A stretch of DNA of 64,000 nt. Origin: an uncultured Lachnospiraceae bacterium. GTDB lineage: Bacteria; Bacillota; Clostridia; Lachnospirales; Lachnospiraceae. The notes below the pieces were generated by a model. It saw only the letters and a program-made list of their open reading frames with translations, did not search any database and was not told the origin of the DNA. The position numbers were made by a program, and so were the translations under genes. This document shows positions 25,901 to 33,780 of this stretch, piece after piece. Every line of letters begins with the position of its first letter. The stretch's first letter is position 1. The stretch spans positions 1 through 64,000 of the forward strand of contig ONCT01000010.1 of the NCBI GenBank assembly GCA_900316395.1, given 5' to 3'.

Positions 25901-27851
25901 AACCAATACCCATATATACATCTACCCATCTCGATAATGTGTCAGCCTGATAATGTACTTCTTGGTCTTGTGGTATAAAATCTTGGTCGGAATTTCCCCA
26001 ATTAGGTACGGGTGCTGTATAATCAAATTCCCAATTCGCCGGCAAATCTAACCACGCCCTAAACCAAGTTGTTGTACTAGATAAATCAAAATTTATCCAA
26101 TGTATTTTTACAGTAGAATTATCTTCACATACTTCCGCAGTAAGCCAACCACCATCAGCACTGTGTGAACCCATTTCAGTATATCTATTTATATGATTTC
26201 CTGCGTGAGCAAATTGTAATTTGTTATCCCACGGATTTGCGCTATCTGCGGTTTCATATACATCAAATTCCCAATTAGTATCTGCGTGGAAACCATATAC
26301 ATAAACCCATCTATCATATACCATTGCACCATTAGCAGTTAGTATAATGTCCTCATTTATATCCATATCTAATATAGAGTCAACTGGATATTGCATATCT
26401 TTATTTCGTTCCTCTATTAAGGTTAATTTATCTTTTATTACAAAACCTTTACCGAAATATATTTTATCAGTCTCGTTTTCTGATTTAATAGAAGACAACT
26501 GTAATGATAAATTTATATCTGTCATACCTAAATCATCATTTGTATCATCTTCATCAGACATAGCCATTTGCTTTAATAATGCAATATAACTTGTAATATA
26601 CGCAGTTGATACTGATGTACCATCTGTCTTTGTTATTACTTCTTTATCGTTAATAACTCTTTTATATTCATAATGACCGATAGTAGCAAAATCTATTCCG
26701 TCACCATAGTTAGAGTATTTTTCTTTCTCTAATTGTTCATTTTCCGCTAATTTAGCCGTAGCAATAGTAAATGCCGATTTAATATTAGCAGGAGTATAAT
26801 CCTTAATATCTTTATCATCGTTACCAGCTGATACTACTACTGGTATTTTGTTATTATACGCTTCGTTAATGGCTGATTTTAACAATTTACTTTCGCCTAT
26901 ACCTGACATTGAAAGGTTAATTACAAAATCAAGTTTAGGATTTTCTTTCTTCTGCTCGATTACATATTTAATACCTTTATATGCGGATAATGTTGTACCT
27001 TTACCCTCGTCATTTAAGACTTTAATTGGCATAACCTTAATTTGATTAGCCTTATTTGTATCATTTACTGTATCTAATACAAGTCTTGCGGTTGTAGTAC
27101 CATGACCATTAACATCATTATAGTCTTTATCATCTTCTACAAAGTTTTGACCCTCGATAATTCTATTATCAAAGATTTCTTCACCATTATTAAGACCAGT
27201 ATCGAGTACAGCCACAATAATACTATCATTTAAGTCTTTTTGTACTTCTTCGTCTTTGTCTTTTAAGTCTATTGTCTTTTTGTCATTATCATTTGTCGAA
27301 GCAATATACTTATCCTTTACATCATTTGATTTATCATCTTTGTTTTCAACATCTTCTGGAGTTTCTTTTACCATATCAATTTCAACAGTAAGACCGAATG
27401 ATGTAAGGTCATTATATGCCTTTTCTGTGGCTTCAGGTGTCTTATATGTAACAAAGTATTTGTTCTCATATTGTTGAACTTCTACTATATCATTCTTGAA
27501 AATTGAACTTTCTTTGAATTCAAGTTTTTCCCTACTTGTTACAATAAGCCTACAAGACTTGAAGAAACTATCATCGTCTTTAATAGTATCATTCTTTGCG
27601 TCAAGTTCTTCCACAGAGTCTTTTTGTAATATAGGTTCAGCTTTAATATCTGACGAAAGTGACTCTATATAATCTTTTGTAGGAGAATTATATTCAGTCT
27701 TACTTGTTGTCGTTTGAACTGTTACATTTCCGTCTTCATCTGTAATCTTTTCCACGGATTGTAAGTCAGAAGCATTAACTATAATACCCGAGGTTAAAAT
27801 CATAACGAAAACTAATGATAAAGCCAAACTTGACTTAACTACTCGCTTCAT
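22935..27851 (-). CDS. Giant secreted subtilisin-like protease with InlB-type repeats
   Basis: About 1,638 residues are encoded from the preferred start at 27851 (AAAGGA upstream). A signal peptide (KSSLALSLVFVMILTSG, cleaved near VNASD) is followed by a pro-region-like segment and a peptidase S8 domain. The catalytic triad is Asp in VAVLDTG, His in NGHGTTTA and Ser in GTSVSTAY, with VVVSAGND as the oxyanion motif. Further on are several InlB/Listeria-Bacteroides repeats with YNLNGAG or WDTNGGKW starts and KGWYF or FAGWK ends. The C-terminus is rich in Tyr, Trp, Asn and Asp. It is a cell-surface or secreted adhesin-protease. The reading frame is broken near 22942. Base composition is more AT-rich than its neighbours, suggesting acquisition. 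Confidence 0.83.
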   Translation of the reverse strand: MKRVVKSSLALSLVFVMILTSGIIVNASDLQSVEKITDEDGNVTVQTTTSKTEYNSPTKDYIESLSSDIKAEPILQKDSVEELDAKNDTIKDDDSFFKSCRLIVTSREKLEFKESSIFKNDIVEVQQYENKYFVTYKTPEATEKAYNDLTSFGLTVEIDMVKETPEDVENKDDKSNDVKDKYIASTNDNDKKTIDLKDKDEEVQKDLNDSIIVAVLDTGLNNGEEIFDNRIIEGQNFVEDDKDYNDVNGHGTTTARLVLDTVNDTNKANQIKVMPIKVLNDEGKGTTLSAYKGIKYVIEQKKENPKLDFVINLSMSGIGESKLLKSAINEAYNNKIPVVVSAGNDDKDIKDYTPANIKSAFTIATAKLAENEQLEKEKYSNYGDGIDFATIGHYEYKRVINDKEVITKTDGTSVSTAYITSYIALLKQMAMSDEDDTNDDLGMTDINLSLQLSSIKSENETDKIYFGKGFVIKDKLTLIEERNKDMQYPVDSILDMDINEDIILTANGAMVYDRWVYVYGFHADTNWEFDVYETADSANPWDNKLQFAHAGNHINRYTEMGSHSADGGWLTAEVCEDNSTVKIHWINFDLSSTTTWFRAWLDLPANWEFDYTAPVPNWGNSDQDFIPQDQEVHYQADTLSRWVDVYMGIGFYNTDIAFHYKYVPQNIHVNYHAHGGTVMFLGQDQNKEVVMDVEYSPDGNTSFFNTSLGRGVTAKRDGYIFKGWYFSDRNDSSWENSPKHWLTDYIDYTNTYSDLYNSFAVYDYNMKDIGYHMYHAGKDEGRTHSEYKRSYNDYGNPIDGVYGKNPYDNFDNFRQLLSDGKGICGLDSVYGMFGWVNYPLEGQQIVAHAVWEKVPGFEVTWDTNGGKWTDGSTKDVTFSYSCSGQNELLPNYYVGIDANASPTKDGKVLKGWYFTYDDGTQRKVPLVTDMIDYYNRNSDLQPEGICTGFGMINMNALWRHWNDFGKGEHRQIAERARTLNDIDNKDSDYDYGNQLLKPGQCFCNTYVEGSYDLKNYKLRAYAIWGEDDGKRTITYNLNGAGARNDYRNPTSYTKEDNVTIYSLAAWHDNDYDYTFAGWKCDKNPPGNVNSAKNPSYSWTKKDYGDLVLTAQWNKTKRTKTSGSFDYNIIWDSNGNWQDGRNDTELKTYDHPTNTTWSWSSTSRWKDDEGWHSDHDSDSGDYDTQGTLATYETPDTPRTATLYFDDPNAHGNTSNISAPIKTKKRFDEWQKVKSTTLNPDKSRDYDRSGNGWSEYFHSYAGSTNYYYHSYYSGEGWSDSYTSRENERSTSKYYRADNPWKPNGKFRDLFNCCTETTLRAHWTRLPETLPSVSKPGYDFLGWQINGTGKIYRAGEQYTVGEDDNDVKFVAVWRRNQGKVVYNPNGAVNDYNQQYSPVTDNSYTMLNGSYTTKDGDIFGKEVTEDGFIKNETTKNKVGTTITNKYIINDGDIINTLGTKDKLSTFQGWSSINYARHDTPNILYNGYVSKFMNIYYDVTAVNKLKIANAPNPYTINNVITRANQIVTHRNNNISKWKATPKLSEIGDWFEKLTTSKLYYDPSLEGNGLVNMYATWDEFPAFTQVDDVSILSSDLSKGKDWIETRIMRDVVVTDKEYETKQRRLPYGELPHNVGKDKGKVGIE

Positions 27852-27887
27852 ATTATTTTTTCCTTTCTTAAAATATTGCATTAAAAT

Positions 27888-27911
27888 AACCCCTAACTAA
27901 TTATAGGGGTT
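27888..27911. other. Short hairpin in the 5' region of the subtilase gene
   Basis: AACCCCTA (27888-27895) pairs with TAGGGGTT (27904-27911). On the minus strand it lies about 40 bases before the subtilase start and is followed by ATTTTA. It could be a weak terminator, an attenuator or a regulator site; the sequence does not decide. Confidence 0.4.
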
Positions 27912-27928
27912 AAGAATATTTCTATATT

Positions 27929-27957
27929 AAAAAGCACCTAGAACTTAATCTAGGTGC
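27929..27957 (-). terminator. Intrinsic terminator of the Ser-rich membrane protein gene
   Basis: GCACCTAGA (27934-27942) and TCTAGGTGC (27949-27957) form a 9-base stem. On the minus strand it is followed by five T residues. It lies 18 bases downstream of the stop at 27975. Confidence 0.85.
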
Positions 27958-27974
27958 AAATAGTTAGTTATTAT

Positions 27975-28688
27975 TTATTCTTTGAATGTTCCAGTATAAG
28001 GGTCATACTTTCCAACTCTTGACTCGCTTCGTTCTCGTGCTTGTGCTACACTTTCTGCGGAACCAATGCGTCCTTGACCATTATCTGCACTACTAGATGA
28101 ACCACCAGAGTTACCACTATCAGAAGAACCACCACTATTAGAAGAACCACCTGATGATAAACTTCTACCACTTGAACTTGAACCACCATTGTTGGCTCTT
28201 GATTTATTATTTGAGTTAGAACTTGATGATTTACTTGCTTCTGCCCTTGCTTGTGCTTCGGCTTGTTGTCTTTGAGCCTCTGCTTCTGCTTGTCTTTGTG
28301 CCTCAGCATTTGCTTCATTTACTGCGTTAATTCTGTTTTGAATTGTAGTAATATGTGTTGCAATTGTTGTCTTTAAGGTGTTTTTCTGTTCTTCTGTGAT
28401 TACTGTATTTTCTGTCACTTCCTTATCGACATTTTGTAACTGTGTAATTGCTGTTTGTAGGGCATTTACATCATTATTATTTTCAATACTTGGGTTTTGC
28501 CCATTTGCATCTGCTACATTTAACGGTGTTACGATTGCGTTAATCTTGTCGTTGTACTCCTTAAATGTGGCTTCCTGTGCTTCCTTCTCTTTCTTGTCGT
28601 TATAAGCATTTACACCTATAACAGTTCCAACTGTACCACCAATTACTACAATTGCTGCAACAATAGCTATTATAATTTTCTTATTCAT
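27975..28688 (-). CDS. Membrane-anchored Ser/Gly/Asn-rich extracellular protein
   Basis: This 237-residue protein has an N-terminal membrane anchor (residues 4-26, IIIAIVAAIVVIGGTVGTVI). A helical region of about 90 residues ends in an Ala-Glu-Gln-Arg coiled coil (AEAQRQAEAEAQRQQ). A Ser/Gly/Asn-rich low-complexity segment (about 150-205) follows, then a short charged tail. No enzyme motif is seen. It has its own promoter and terminator and lies just upstream of the secreted subtilase, so a surface scaffold or stalk role is a guess. Confidence 0.72.
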   Translation of the reverse strand: MNKKIIIAIVAAIVVIGGTVGTVIGVNAYNDKKEKEAQEATFKEYNDKINAIVTPLNVADANGQNPSIENNNDVNALQTAITQLQNVDKEVTENTVITEEQKNTLKTTIATHITTIQNRINAVNEANAEAQRQAEAEAQRQQAEAQARAEASKSSSSNSNNKSRANNGGSSSSGRSLSSGGSSNSGGSSDSGNSGGSSSSADNGQGRIGSAESVAQARERSESRVGKYDPYTGTFKE

Positions 28689-28732
28689 ATACTTTCTCCT
28701 TTTTTCTGTTGTTACTATGAATACTTAGCCAT

Positions 28733-28761
28733 ATTTTATAATGGCTTTAGGGTTATGTCAA
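28733..28761 (-). promoter_or_regulatory. Promoter of the Ser-rich membrane protein gene
   Basis: A consensus TTGACA (28761-28756) is followed after 17 bases by TAAAAT (28738-28733) on the minus strand, 45 bases upstream of the start codon at 28688. It is a strong housekeeping-type promoter by sequence. Confidence 0.65.
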
Positions 28762-28856
28762 CACATATAGACTAATATTAGTTACTATCCGATTATAGTA
28801 TATAAGATTAAACTATCAATTGTAAAGTTTACTTTATTATTTTAGCGAGTATACAA

Positions 28857-29057
28857 ATGATAGTTTATGACAAACTATGGGAAACCATGGATAAAAAGGG
28901 TATAACTAAATATTATCTTGTTAAAAAGTGTGGGTTCAGTCCTTCACTTATAACAAGGCTAAAGCGTAATCAGTCAGTCACCATAGATACCATAGATAGA
29001 TTATGTCGTGTACTAGAATGTAACATCGAAGATATAGCAGAGTATAAAAAAGAATAA
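28857..29057 (+). CDS. Small XRE/Cro-type DNA-binding protein
   Basis: The 66-residue protein is essentially one helix-turn-helix domain (KLWETMDKKGITKYYLVKK, then SPSLITRLKRNQSV and IDRLCRVLECNIEDIAEY). Such short Cro/C1-type proteins are common on integrative elements, and it lies next to an integrase remnant. It is transcribed away from the Ser-rich protein gene and may regulate that divergent promoter. Confidence 0.8.
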   Translation: MIVYDKLWETMDKKGITKYYLVKKCGFSPSLITRLKRNQSVTIDTIDRLCRVLECNIEDIAEYKKE

Positions 29058-29384
29058 CCATATAAATAACGTGTTCTCTAAATAATTATAAACTATTGGT
29101 AGTAAATTAGTAGTAAGTTTTGACATTTACAACTCACAATTCCTTATTTTAAGCCATTCTTCACCCTAAACTTTTAAGTGTCGGGAATACTTTATAGTAC
29201 CTCTTCATCTCTCAGTATTTCGCTTTATATCAAAGGGTTAGAGGAATCGCTTACTCTTCACATCACACCACACCAATTCACGCAAAATTATTATTTTGTT
29301 GTACCATACATTGTACCTCATAGTAATTTGTTGTAGTGGCTAAATCATTCGAAAAATGAACTTTCATTCCAAGTAAATTACATA
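29058..29384. other. Intergenic stretch beside the integrase remnant
   Basis: There is no convincing gene in this 327-base gap. It holds GTAGTAAATTAGTAGTAAG near 29099 and a TTGTACCATACATTGTACC pair near 29308, short repeats of the sort found near recombination sites. An attachment site could lie here, but no matching partner was found in the window. Confidence 0.3.
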
Positions 29385-29800
29385 TTAGAAAAAATCCATC
29401 TTACTAGCTAATTCTTCTAATGATTCCTGCTTCTTATTAAAGTTAACCTCAGTGTAAATATCCAATGTTGTCTCTACGTTTTTATGCCCCATGATTTCTT
29501 GAACGACTTTGATATTTATATCGCTCTCACAAAGACGCGAACAGAATGTGTGCCTGAGTGAGTGACAAGAAGAATGTGGAATGATAATCGGCTTTCTGCT
29601 TTGTCTCTTGGCATCAATAATCTCTTTCGCATTATACGTTTCATATATTCTTTTAATTGCCAGGTTAACGCAATGAGGATTATGCAAGGTTCCTAATTTG
29701 TTTGAAAACACAAACCCCGTATATCCTTCCAGCTCATATGCACAAAAGCCATTTCGCGTATAGTAAGTAGCCGAATGATTAACGCTAATGCTTCTCCAAA
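29385..29800 (-). pseudogene. Tyrosine integrase, C-terminal remnant with internal deletion
   Basis: The C-terminal catalytic half of a Tn916-class tyrosine recombinase is readable. SCHSLRHTFCSRLCE holds the HxxR pair, followed by VQEIMGHKN and the nucleophile Tyr in TLDIYTEV. Upstream, ISVNHSATYYTRNGF is joined directly to LEGYTGFVFSNKLGTLHNP. Related integrases carry about 50 more residues between these blocks, so an internal deletion is likely. The first catalytic Arg region is absent, and the frame begins inside a dnaC fragment. It is inactive. Confidence 0.75.
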
Positions 29801-29901
29801 GGATGAGGGAGAGCCTTATCACAAGGCGTATGACATTTAGCGCAATACAGCAATCCATCTTCGGCAATATACGTTTCATTTTTCAAATCCTGATTTTTCA
29901 T
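29785..29901 (-). pseudogene. 5' fragment of a DnaC-like replication ATPase gene
   Basis: A 38-codon frame starts at 29901 with MKNQDLKNETYIAEDGLLYC and AKCHTPCD, the zinc-finger-like start of the DnaC-type ATPases of integrative elements. It then runs into the integrase remnant. Its ATG overlaps the stop of the rep frame as TGATG, the arrangement of an intact rep-dnaC operon. The ATPase domain is missing. Confidence 0.6.
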
Positions 29902-30230
29902 CAAAAGCTCTCTCCTTCCCGAACAATATATTCTCTATTATTAAATATTTTATTTACTCTCTTATATTTACTAGGGTCCGGTTTTCTGACCTCGGCTGGG
30001 CTTGAATTCTGACCTCTGTAAGTATTGTTTTCTGGCTTATGTAAGTCAGATTTCTGTCCGCTGTGGTCAGAATACTGACCGCTTTCGGATGTCCATGGAA
30101 CCTTAATATAAATATTTGTCATAGTAAGCCCCATCCGTCTTCTCTCAATCAGTCCTGCCAACTCTAATTCCTTCAAGGAGGCCTTTACTGTGGATTTTCC
30201 TTTACTCATACACCTCGCATTCATATTCAT
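29901..30230 (-). pseudogene. Replication initiator protein, C-terminal part
   Basis: The 109 codons contain the winged-helix block SKGKSTVKASLKELELAGLI and ERRRMGLTMTNIYIKVPW, typical of rep initiators of conjugative and mobilisable elements. A hydrophilic tail follows, ending NNREYIVREGESF. The N-terminal DNA-binding wing is missing. The first codons (MNMNARC) overlap the upstream coiled-coil frame by 29 bases, which looks like a recombination joint. Confidence 0.6.
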
Positions 30231-30579
30231 AGCGATTTGGAGTAAATGCTTCCTGAAGCTCTACCTTTGGTGGGTTTAAAAGGCGATTCATGTAATAGAT
30301 TTGCAGGTAACAGTTCTTTAATTCCAAGTCTTTGATCTCGCCCTGCAAAACTTCATTTCTCGATTTCCAATCAGCGATATCCTCTTGGTGCTTTGACTCT
30401 TCCTTTGCTAAATCTTCTCTGGCCCTATCCAACTCCAAAGACAAATCAGCATTTTCTTCAACGCCTTCATAATATGCACCAAAGACTTCCTTAAGCTCAT
30501 TCGCCCGGTCATCATACTCCGAGAAATGCATTCGATTATCCATAGTCCAAAAGAGGTTATTCCACTTGTGCGGATCCAC
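30202..30579 (-). CDS. Coiled-coil protein, possibly a mobilisation gene fragment
   Basis: The 125-codon frame, from GTG at 30579, has a strongly charged coiled coil at about 37-90 (ENADLSLELDRAREDLAKEE and following). The frame is open further upstream to 30663, reading SGFKTARDTIIKISQDGKSV. It is in phase with, and separated by only a TAA from, the 41-residue frame above it. The C-terminal coiled coils of MobV relaxases look like this, but no catalytic motif is visible, so the identity is uncertain. Confidence 0.4.
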   Translation of the reverse strand: MDPHKWNNLFWTMDNRMHFSEYDDRANELKEVFGAYYEGVEENADLSLELDRAREDLAKEESKHQEDIADWKSRNEVLQGEIKDLELKNCYLQIYYMNRLLNPPKVELQEAFTPNRYEYECEVYE

Positions 30580-30663
30580 ACTTACTGACTTGCCATCCTG
30601 CGAAATCTTAATGATGGTATCCCTTGCTGTCTTAAAACCACTAATATTAGCCCTCGCTGAGGA

Positions 30664-30789
30664 TTACGGTTTTTTACATTCATTCATCAGGTATTTCTTA
30701 ATTTCATCAAAGAAGCGCTCCTCACGTCCCAAGTACCGGTAGATATCCCAATAGGTACCGATATGCTTTAATGTTTCTTCTACACTCAT
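30664..30789 (-). CDS. Small protein of 41 residues, unknown
   Basis: ATG at 30789, with GAAAGGA upstream, opens a 41-codon frame (MSVEETLKHIGTYWDIYRYL to NECKKP). It is aromatic and charged, with no recognised family. It lies upstream of and in phase with the coiled-coil frame, so it may be a true small gene of the decayed element or its interrupted 5' end. Confidence 0.4.
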   Translation of the reverse strand: MSVEETLKHIGTYWDIYRYLGREERFFDEIKKYLMNECKKP

Positions 30790-30889
30790 AAGTTAGTATC
30801 CTTTCCCCAATCACCATTGCTGCAGTCAACTAAATTGGCATCAATTGTTATTAGTTATGAGGCACGTCTGCCCCTAATCAGAAAAATGC

Positions 30890-31217
30890 TTTTTTCCTCT
30901 CACAATGCATTTAGGTTCAAAAATGGCTGTTTACTAAATGCCAAAAAAATCAATCCAAAAATCCGGCTTATTTTTCCCTCACTGTACATATGGGGTGGTT
31001 TTAAGCTCATTTCTAAAATTTCCACAATAATTTTTCTCTGCCTCTATATATCATTTGGGTTGAAAATAGGCTCATTACTAAATAACTCCAAAATTTTTCT
31101 TTCACCTTATATATGGGATGAGTAAAAACTGATTACTAAAAATTCGAGAAATAATTCTGCCTTCATCTACTATTGGGAACGAGTTGGAACTGATTACTAA
31201 ATATTTGTACAAAAAAA
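30890..31217. repeat. Five degenerate tandem repeats of about 60 bp
   Basis: Units begin near 30891, 30971, 31031, 31094 and 31153. Each has a pyrimidine-rich head (TTTTTCTCTGCCT-like), a TATATATGGG-like middle and the word ATTACTAAA near its end (GTTTACTAAA, CATTTCTAAA, CATTACTAAA, GATTACTAAA twice). Units have diverged strongly, so the array is old or under loose selection. It sits beside replication and mobilisation remnants. No gene is seen between 30790 and 31378. Confidence 0.6.
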
Positions 31218-31353
31218 GAGCAGCTATCCATTTCTGAATAACTACTCTACAAATGAGTCATCTATTAAACCTTATGAGCCCTTGGTTTTAAGTCATTTCA
31301 CAAGCACCTGCGCAAGAAATCTGCGGTGTGGATCAACCTAAGGTCAATCCATT

Positions 31354-31372
31354 CGTACCAACTGTTGGTACG
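31354..31372. promoter_or_regulatory. Nineteen-base palindrome
   Basis: CGTACCAAC, a single T, then GTTGGTACG form a perfect 9-base dyad. The one-base centre makes it more likely a dimeric protein site than an RNA hairpin. It lies just downstream of a doubtful small ORF, far from a clear promoter. Confidence 0.4.
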
Positions 31373-31378
31373 GGCAAA

Positions 31379-31570
31379 TTATGCATTTTCGGATAAGTCG
31401 GAATAATATACCCTTTTACAACATAGTTGGGCTCCGAAAGCCTTATAAATAAAGGCATCTGCATATCCTCTGTGTTTTACGGCTATTCCGCACCCCTTGA
31501 TACAAGCAAAAATAAAAAATATAACAGGATACGCATAAAGGTACAACCTAAAAGCTTCCTCATTATGCAT
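31379..31570 (-). CDS. Doubtful small Cys-rich ORF
   Basis: A frame of about 63 codons starts at ATG 31570 with GGAAG upstream (MHNEEAFRLYLYAYPV). It has one hydrophobic stretch and three cysteines. No family is recognised. It lies among element remnants and may be non-coding. Nothing else was found between it and the DUF262 gene. Confidence 0.25.
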   Translation of the reverse strand: MHNEEAFRLYLYAYPVIFFIFACIKGCGIAVKHRGYADAFIYKAFGAQLCCKRVYYSDLSENA

Positions 31571-31728
31571 CTTCCGCACTTCCTATGTCGTGCGCGTTAG
31601 GCCAAGCCTATAACCTGATTTACTGCTGATATATTCCAAAATCATTTTTATAAAATCAACTGTGTTACCACAACCATCTTAAAGCCACCGCATATATATC
31701 AAAAACTTTCATATACCTCCGCCAATCA

Positions 31729-33525
31729 TTAGCTTTTCGACTTTATTACTCTCTTCATCATTTCCATGTATCTTGGATCTGTAGATTCAAGCTTAATTAC
31801 GCTACTTGCATTTCTCTCATAATATTCTCCTTCATACGCTTGTGGAGTGCCATTAGACTTTACATCAAATACAAAAATATCTTTCTCATAATATTTGAGC
31901 GCCCGCATGTTTACTAATATTTCTGATTTCATTTCTGCCGAAATAGGTTCTTCCTCAATCTCTTTTCTGATTTTTTCCCAATACTCATCTGCTGATAATT
32001 TAGGTTTTATTATTTCCGAGTTAATTCCTGTAATAAAGAAATCATTATATTTTCTGTAATCATCCCCGTACAATCGAAAATACTTATCGGCATCGTCTTC
32101 ACTATCTGCAACTCCCACTATTACATACCCATGCTCATTTGGTTTAGTATTCACCATCGCTGTTAACGTTTTAACTATCTTTTTTAAACACTTTTTATTA
32201 TAGTTAGCATCTTTTGTTAAATCACAAAATCCAATTTTCAAATCTAACATTTGTTGTTCAATGCAAGTATCCCTCAACATATTCTCTAAATCTGATATAT
32301 TTGACTGTGATATTTCCTTCTTCACTACATTTGAAAAAGTCATAGCTATTATAGATTTTACTGCTACTATTTTTTCCTCCCTAGCTCCAGAATCCCAAGA
32401 CGAATCTCCTACATTATTCAATTCTCTAGCCGCAAGATTATCTAACTTTTTAATTATTTCATTATAATCTGCAACTATTTTACTCTCACTCATTAGTGAA
32501 TATATTGCCAAAAAGATTACTTGAAAAGAGCGAACTTTTGCTGAACCAACATTATGAAAAACCAACTCAGAAAATGTTTTACCAGCAATATCGAAAATTC
32601 TTTCCAGCTCATCCATTACTTCCATAAACTGGCTAATAATCTCATTTTCTCCAATTCTCAATATCTCCGCTTCTGCTTTTTGGTAAACTTCTTGTTCTTT
32701 CCCTTCAGTTCCATATAACACATTCAAACTGTATGCCGTAGGTTCAACCCTATTCCCTAAAAGCATATATGCAAGAATTTGTCCAATCATCTGCTCATCC
32801 ATTGATTGACGCATATTCTTTATTGTAATAATACCTTGTTTTACCCAAAAAACTTCATTAAGTTTTATTCCATAATCCAATTTACTATTTGAAAGACTAA
32901 TAGCTCTCATTTGAGATAACTCCAAAATATCACTTGATGAATAATCTCTCCTCACTTTATTTGCTATTTTGCGAACAACCTCTGAAAACATGCATATTGC
33001 TCCAGCTTGTCTCAAATCTTGTCTAGAAAGCTGACGACCACTTGCATTAATTCTCCGAAATATTTCCTCTACAATACAATCTTCAAAATCTGTAACAGAA
33101 AAAGGCAACGGGTAATTACTTATTTTTGTACAAATATTTCTAGGCAATACAGGCGTCTTTTGTTTCAATTTCCCTTCATCAAGCATCTGTTTGGTCAACG
33201 CCATTGTATTCAAATCGAAATATCCATCAAACTCTTCATTTTTCAACTTAAACTCATTTTGAATAAATGAAAAAATAGCATCTAATCTCTGCATTCCATC
33301 GATTATTTCATATTTAACATCCGATTCTGTCTTTTGTTCAGCCAAAAGAAATAACGGAACTGAATACTGGCGAGAAATAGAATCAACAAAAGCCATTTTT
33401 TCTTCAACTGTCCAAACTAATTTTCTCTGATATTTACGATTAACCATAAATCTTTTAGAAATATACCAATCAAAAACTCGTTGTATATTTTCATTACTTA
33501 TCGATAAATTATTATCCACAATCAC
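31729..33525 (-). CDS. DUF262 and AlbA_2-like (Schlafen) fusion protein, putative defence protein
   Basis: The protein has 598 residues. Its N-terminal DUF262 (ParB/GmrS-type) domain has NRKYQRKLVWTVEEK (29-43), the IIDGMQRLDAIF motif (74-85) and FRRINASGRQLSRQDLR. The middle is helical. At about 415-575 there is an AlbA_2-like domain: LKKIVKTLTAMVNTK, then HGYVIVGVADSEDDA, and near the end YYERNASSV. DUF262 proteins occur in GmrSD-type restriction, usually with a DUF1524 HNH domain, which is absent here. AlbA_2 is a nucleic-acid-binding or nuclease-like domain. A stand-alone defence role is inferred from domain type and location. It is an isolated, AT-rich gene. Confidence 0.75.
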   Translation of the reverse strand: MIVDNNLSISNENIQRVFDWYISKRFMVNRKYQRKLVWTVEEKMAFVDSISRQYSVPLFLLAEQKTESDVKYEIIDGMQRLDAIFSFIQNEFKLKNEEFDGYFDLNTMALTKQMLDEGKLKQKTPVLPRNICTKISNYPLPFSVTDFEDCIVEEIFRRINASGRQLSRQDLRQAGAICMFSEVVRKIANKVRRDYSSSDILELSQMRAISLSNSKLDYGIKLNEVFWVKQGIITIKNMRQSMDEQMIGQILAYMLLGNRVEPTAYSLNVLYGTEGKEQEVYQKAEAEILRIGENEIISQFMEVMDELERIFDIAGKTFSELVFHNVGSAKVRSFQVIFLAIYSLMSESKIVADYNEIIKKLDNLAARELNNVGDSSWDSGAREEKIVAVKSIIAMTFSNVVKKEISQSNISDLENMLRDTCIEQQMLDLKIGFCDLTKDANYNKKCLKKIVKTLTAMVNTKPNEHGYVIVGVADSEDDADKYFRLYGDDYRKYNDFFITGINSEIIKPKLSADEYWEKIRKEIEEEPISAEMKSEILVNMRALKYYEKDIFVFDVKSNGTPQAYEGEYYERNASSVIKLESTDPRYMEMMKRVIKSKS

Positions 33526-33595
33526 ACCTCACTTATTATTAGAAATTATTTTATTTAATTATTATCTGCTATACAAAACAACTAAAATGACATTA

Positions 33596-33748
33596 TCATA
33601 GTCCAATTAATGTCGAATACTCATTTCGAATTCTTTCCATTGGTGTCATATCCCCAAAATCAGGTAATCTTCCCTCACCTACACTAGCAGGATAAGGCAA
33701 ATACTTACACTTAAAATAAATATTCGGATATGTATATACAATGTCCAT
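33596..33748 (-). CDS. Small protein of 50 residues or gene fragment
   Basis: ATG at 33748 opens MDIVYTYPNIYFKCKYLPYP, ending MERIRNEYSTLIGL. The composition is protein-like and the frame is open slightly upstream. No family is recognised. It lies between the IS110 remnant and the DUF262 gene, so a broken C-terminus of a lost gene is as likely as a true small gene. Confidence 0.35.
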   Translation of the reverse strand: MDIVYTYPNIYFKCKYLPYPASVGEGRLPDFGDMTPMERIRNEYSTLIGL

Positions 33749-33780
33749 ACTCTCAAAAAAGCATCTCTATCAAGTACAAG

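Noticed and set aside
30202-30579. Calling this frame a MobV relaxase
   Set aside because: Only a coiled coil is visible and the catalytic N-terminal motifs are absent, so it is left as a possible fragment.
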